This document shows, piece by piece, positions 6,617 to 6,927 of a stretch of 6,927 bases of DNA. The notes below the pieces were generated by a model. The model made no database searches. It was given only the letters and a program-made list of their open reading frames with translations, and was not told the DNA's origin. Origin of the DNA: Candidatus Cloacimonadota bacterium (lineage in GTDB: Bacteria > Cloacimonadota > Cloacimonadia > Cloacimonadales > WRIO01); contig JALNXV010000193.1 of assembly GCA_023230175.1 (NCBI GenBank), forward strand, positions 1 to 6,927, given 5' to 3'. Position numbers and translations under genes: made by a program. Each line of letters opens with the position of its first letter. The stretch's first letter is position 1.

Positions 6617-6713
6617 CGTCCTACAACATTCCATCAACATTTATAAAAATAAAAAAACAAGCAGGATAAACTGTAGGACGTTCAGTTTCACGTTGCAATC
6701 GTGTTCCTGCTTG
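6617..6713 (-). ncRNA. Structured leader RNA A: three-way junction with P3-loop pseudoknot and built-in U tract
   Basis: On the minus strand, 5' to 3', P1 pairs 6705-6713 with 6658-6666 (CAAGCAGGA / TCCTGCTTG, 9 bp). P2 pairs 6700-6703 with 6689-6692 (CACG / CGTG) and has loop ATTGCAA, which contains the palindrome TTGCAA. P3 pairs 6683-6688 with 6668-6673 (AAACTG / CAGTTT) with loop AACGTCCTA. After P1 comes a U-rich linker of 32 bases, then TGTAGGACG (6617-6625). Its UAGGACG complements CGUCCUA of the P3 loop, and two more bases could pair if P3 frays. The order of elements is the same as in leader RNA B at 4189-4286, though the helices differ in sequence. P1 followed by U7-A-U5 is also a plausible terminator, so a short RNA and a long mRNA could both be made. 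No strong promoter is visible just upstream. Family not recognised. Confidence 0.6.
6645..6713 (-). terminator. Possible attenuator: P1 of leader RNA A followed by a U tract
   Basis: The 9-bp GC-containing P1 stem is followed immediately by TTTTTTTATTTTT (6645-6657) on the minus strand. The stem encloses two hairpins instead of a short loop, which makes it an unusual terminator, but the stem plus U tract is strong. If it terminates, transcription into the endonuclease-recombinase unit would be attenuated and the pseudoknot strand would be absent from the short product. Confidence 0.55.
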
Positions 6714-6736
6714 CTTGTGTACCTAAATAAGCACAC

Positions 6737-6769
6737 AAAAATACCTGTTGATAAAAACCAACAGGTATT
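6737..6769 (-). terminator. Intrinsic terminator after the small tail gene
   Basis: On the minus strand an 11-bp perfect stem AATACCTGTTG / CAACAGGTATT (6759-6769 with 6740-6750) closes an 8-base loop and is followed by TTTGTG, giving a short U-rich tail (TATTTTTG). It lies about 48 bases past the stop codon at 6818. It should end or reduce transcription from the upstream tail genes before the cargo. The short U tract suggests some read-through. Confidence 0.7.
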
Positions 6770-6777
6770 ATCTATGT

Positions 6778-6788
6778 TTATTTAATTT
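6778..6788 (+). repeat. Right copy of an 11-bp AT-only direct repeat
   Basis: TTATTTAATTT, identical to 658-668 and in the same orientation. The two copies enclose all four non-structural genes. Low complexity makes chance plausible. Confidence 0.25.
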
Positions 6789-6817
6789 TTATATTTGCAC
6801 CAAACTACTATTCTGTA

Positions 6818-6927
6818 TTAACCCTTAATCACATTACCCACACCAAATATTTCTTCTAGTCCATCTTTCATGGCCTCTACATGCGATTTATCTTCTTTTA
6901 AAATATTTTTTGCCTCTTGCATAAATG
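6818..6927 (-). CDS. C-terminal end of a small phage protein, probably a tail assembly chaperone (5' end beyond window)
   Basis: The frame enters at the window edge and ends at a TAA at 6818-6820. It encodes 35 residues that begin FMQEAKNILKEDKSHVEAMK, carry on as an acidic helix (DGLEEIFG) and end NVIKG. This is coding-like: charged, helical, and the only open frame here. In Firmicutes siphophages the gene before the tape measure gene is usually a tail assembly chaperone, often made in two forms by ribosomal frameshifting. A slippery-type A-AAA-AAT is present near 6905, but a -1 shift there would add only five residues before a stop, so no long frameshift product is made from it. The function is inferred from position only. 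Confidence 0.5.
   Translation of the reverse strand, partial: FMQEAKNILKEDKSHVEAMKDGLEEIFGVGNVIKG

Noticed and set aside
6405..6785. A 126-codon plus-strand open frame
   Set aside because: It overlaps the endonuclease gene, leader RNA A and a terminator on the other strand, has no ribosome site, and its protein is low-complexity Tyr/Leu/Ser/His without domains.
6895..6912. Programmed -1 frameshift at A-AAA-AAT in the small tail gene
   Set aside because: The -1 frame reaches a stop after five codons and the +1 frame stops sooner, so no extended chaperone product results.
1..6927. CRISPR array, tRNA, rRNA or diversity-generating retroelement
   Set aside because: I found no regularly spaced repeats, no cloverleaf with conserved tRNA arms, and no reverse transcriptase or template-repeat pair.

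Overview
All genes in this window lie on the minus strand, so it reads 'backwards' relative to transcription. It looks like part of a tailed phage or prophage (siphovirus type) of a low-GC Firmicute. The evidence is the very AT-rich sequence, strong AAAGGAG-type ribosome binding sites, and a start-of-gene tape measure protein at the left edge. The right edge holds the last 35 codons of a small protein in the position expected for a tail assembly chaperone. I cannot name the host species.

Layout in transcription order (right to left). The tail gene ends at 6818 and is followed by an intrinsic terminator (6737-6769). Next comes a structured leader RNA (6617-6713) whose closing stem runs into a long U tract. 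It leads a two-gene unit: a zinc-finger EDxHD (Vsr-like) homing-endonuclease-type protein (5434-6585) and a tyrosine recombinase (4419-5420). An intergenic region then carries an 18-bp AT palindrome, a good sigma-A-type promoter (4294-4322) and a second structured leader RNA (4189-4286). That leads a second two-gene unit: a 971-residue protein with a duplicated zinc-finger module, a family of repeats and a C-terminal Vsr-like nuclease fold (1254-4169), then a zinc-ribbon protein with an L7/L12-like middle domain (680-1207). A terminator (618-645) closes the unit. The tape measure gene starts 38 bases later with its own ribosome site and runs off the left edge.

About 6.2 kb of cargo, including two nuclease-like proteins and a recombinase, therefore sits between two tail genes that are normally adjacent. 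This resembles a nested mobile element or homing cargo inside the morphogenesis operon. The tape measure gene has no visible promoter of its own, so its transcription must pass the terminators.

The most striking observation is the pair of leader RNAs. They have different primary sequences but the same fold: a closing stem P1, a hairpin P2 with a 7-nt loop containing a 6-nt palindrome, a hairpin P3, the return strand of P1, an AU-rich linker, and a downstream strand complementary to the P3 loop (a pseudoknot). Both sit just upstream of the ribosome site of a nuclease-like gene. I do not recognise this as a named RNA family.
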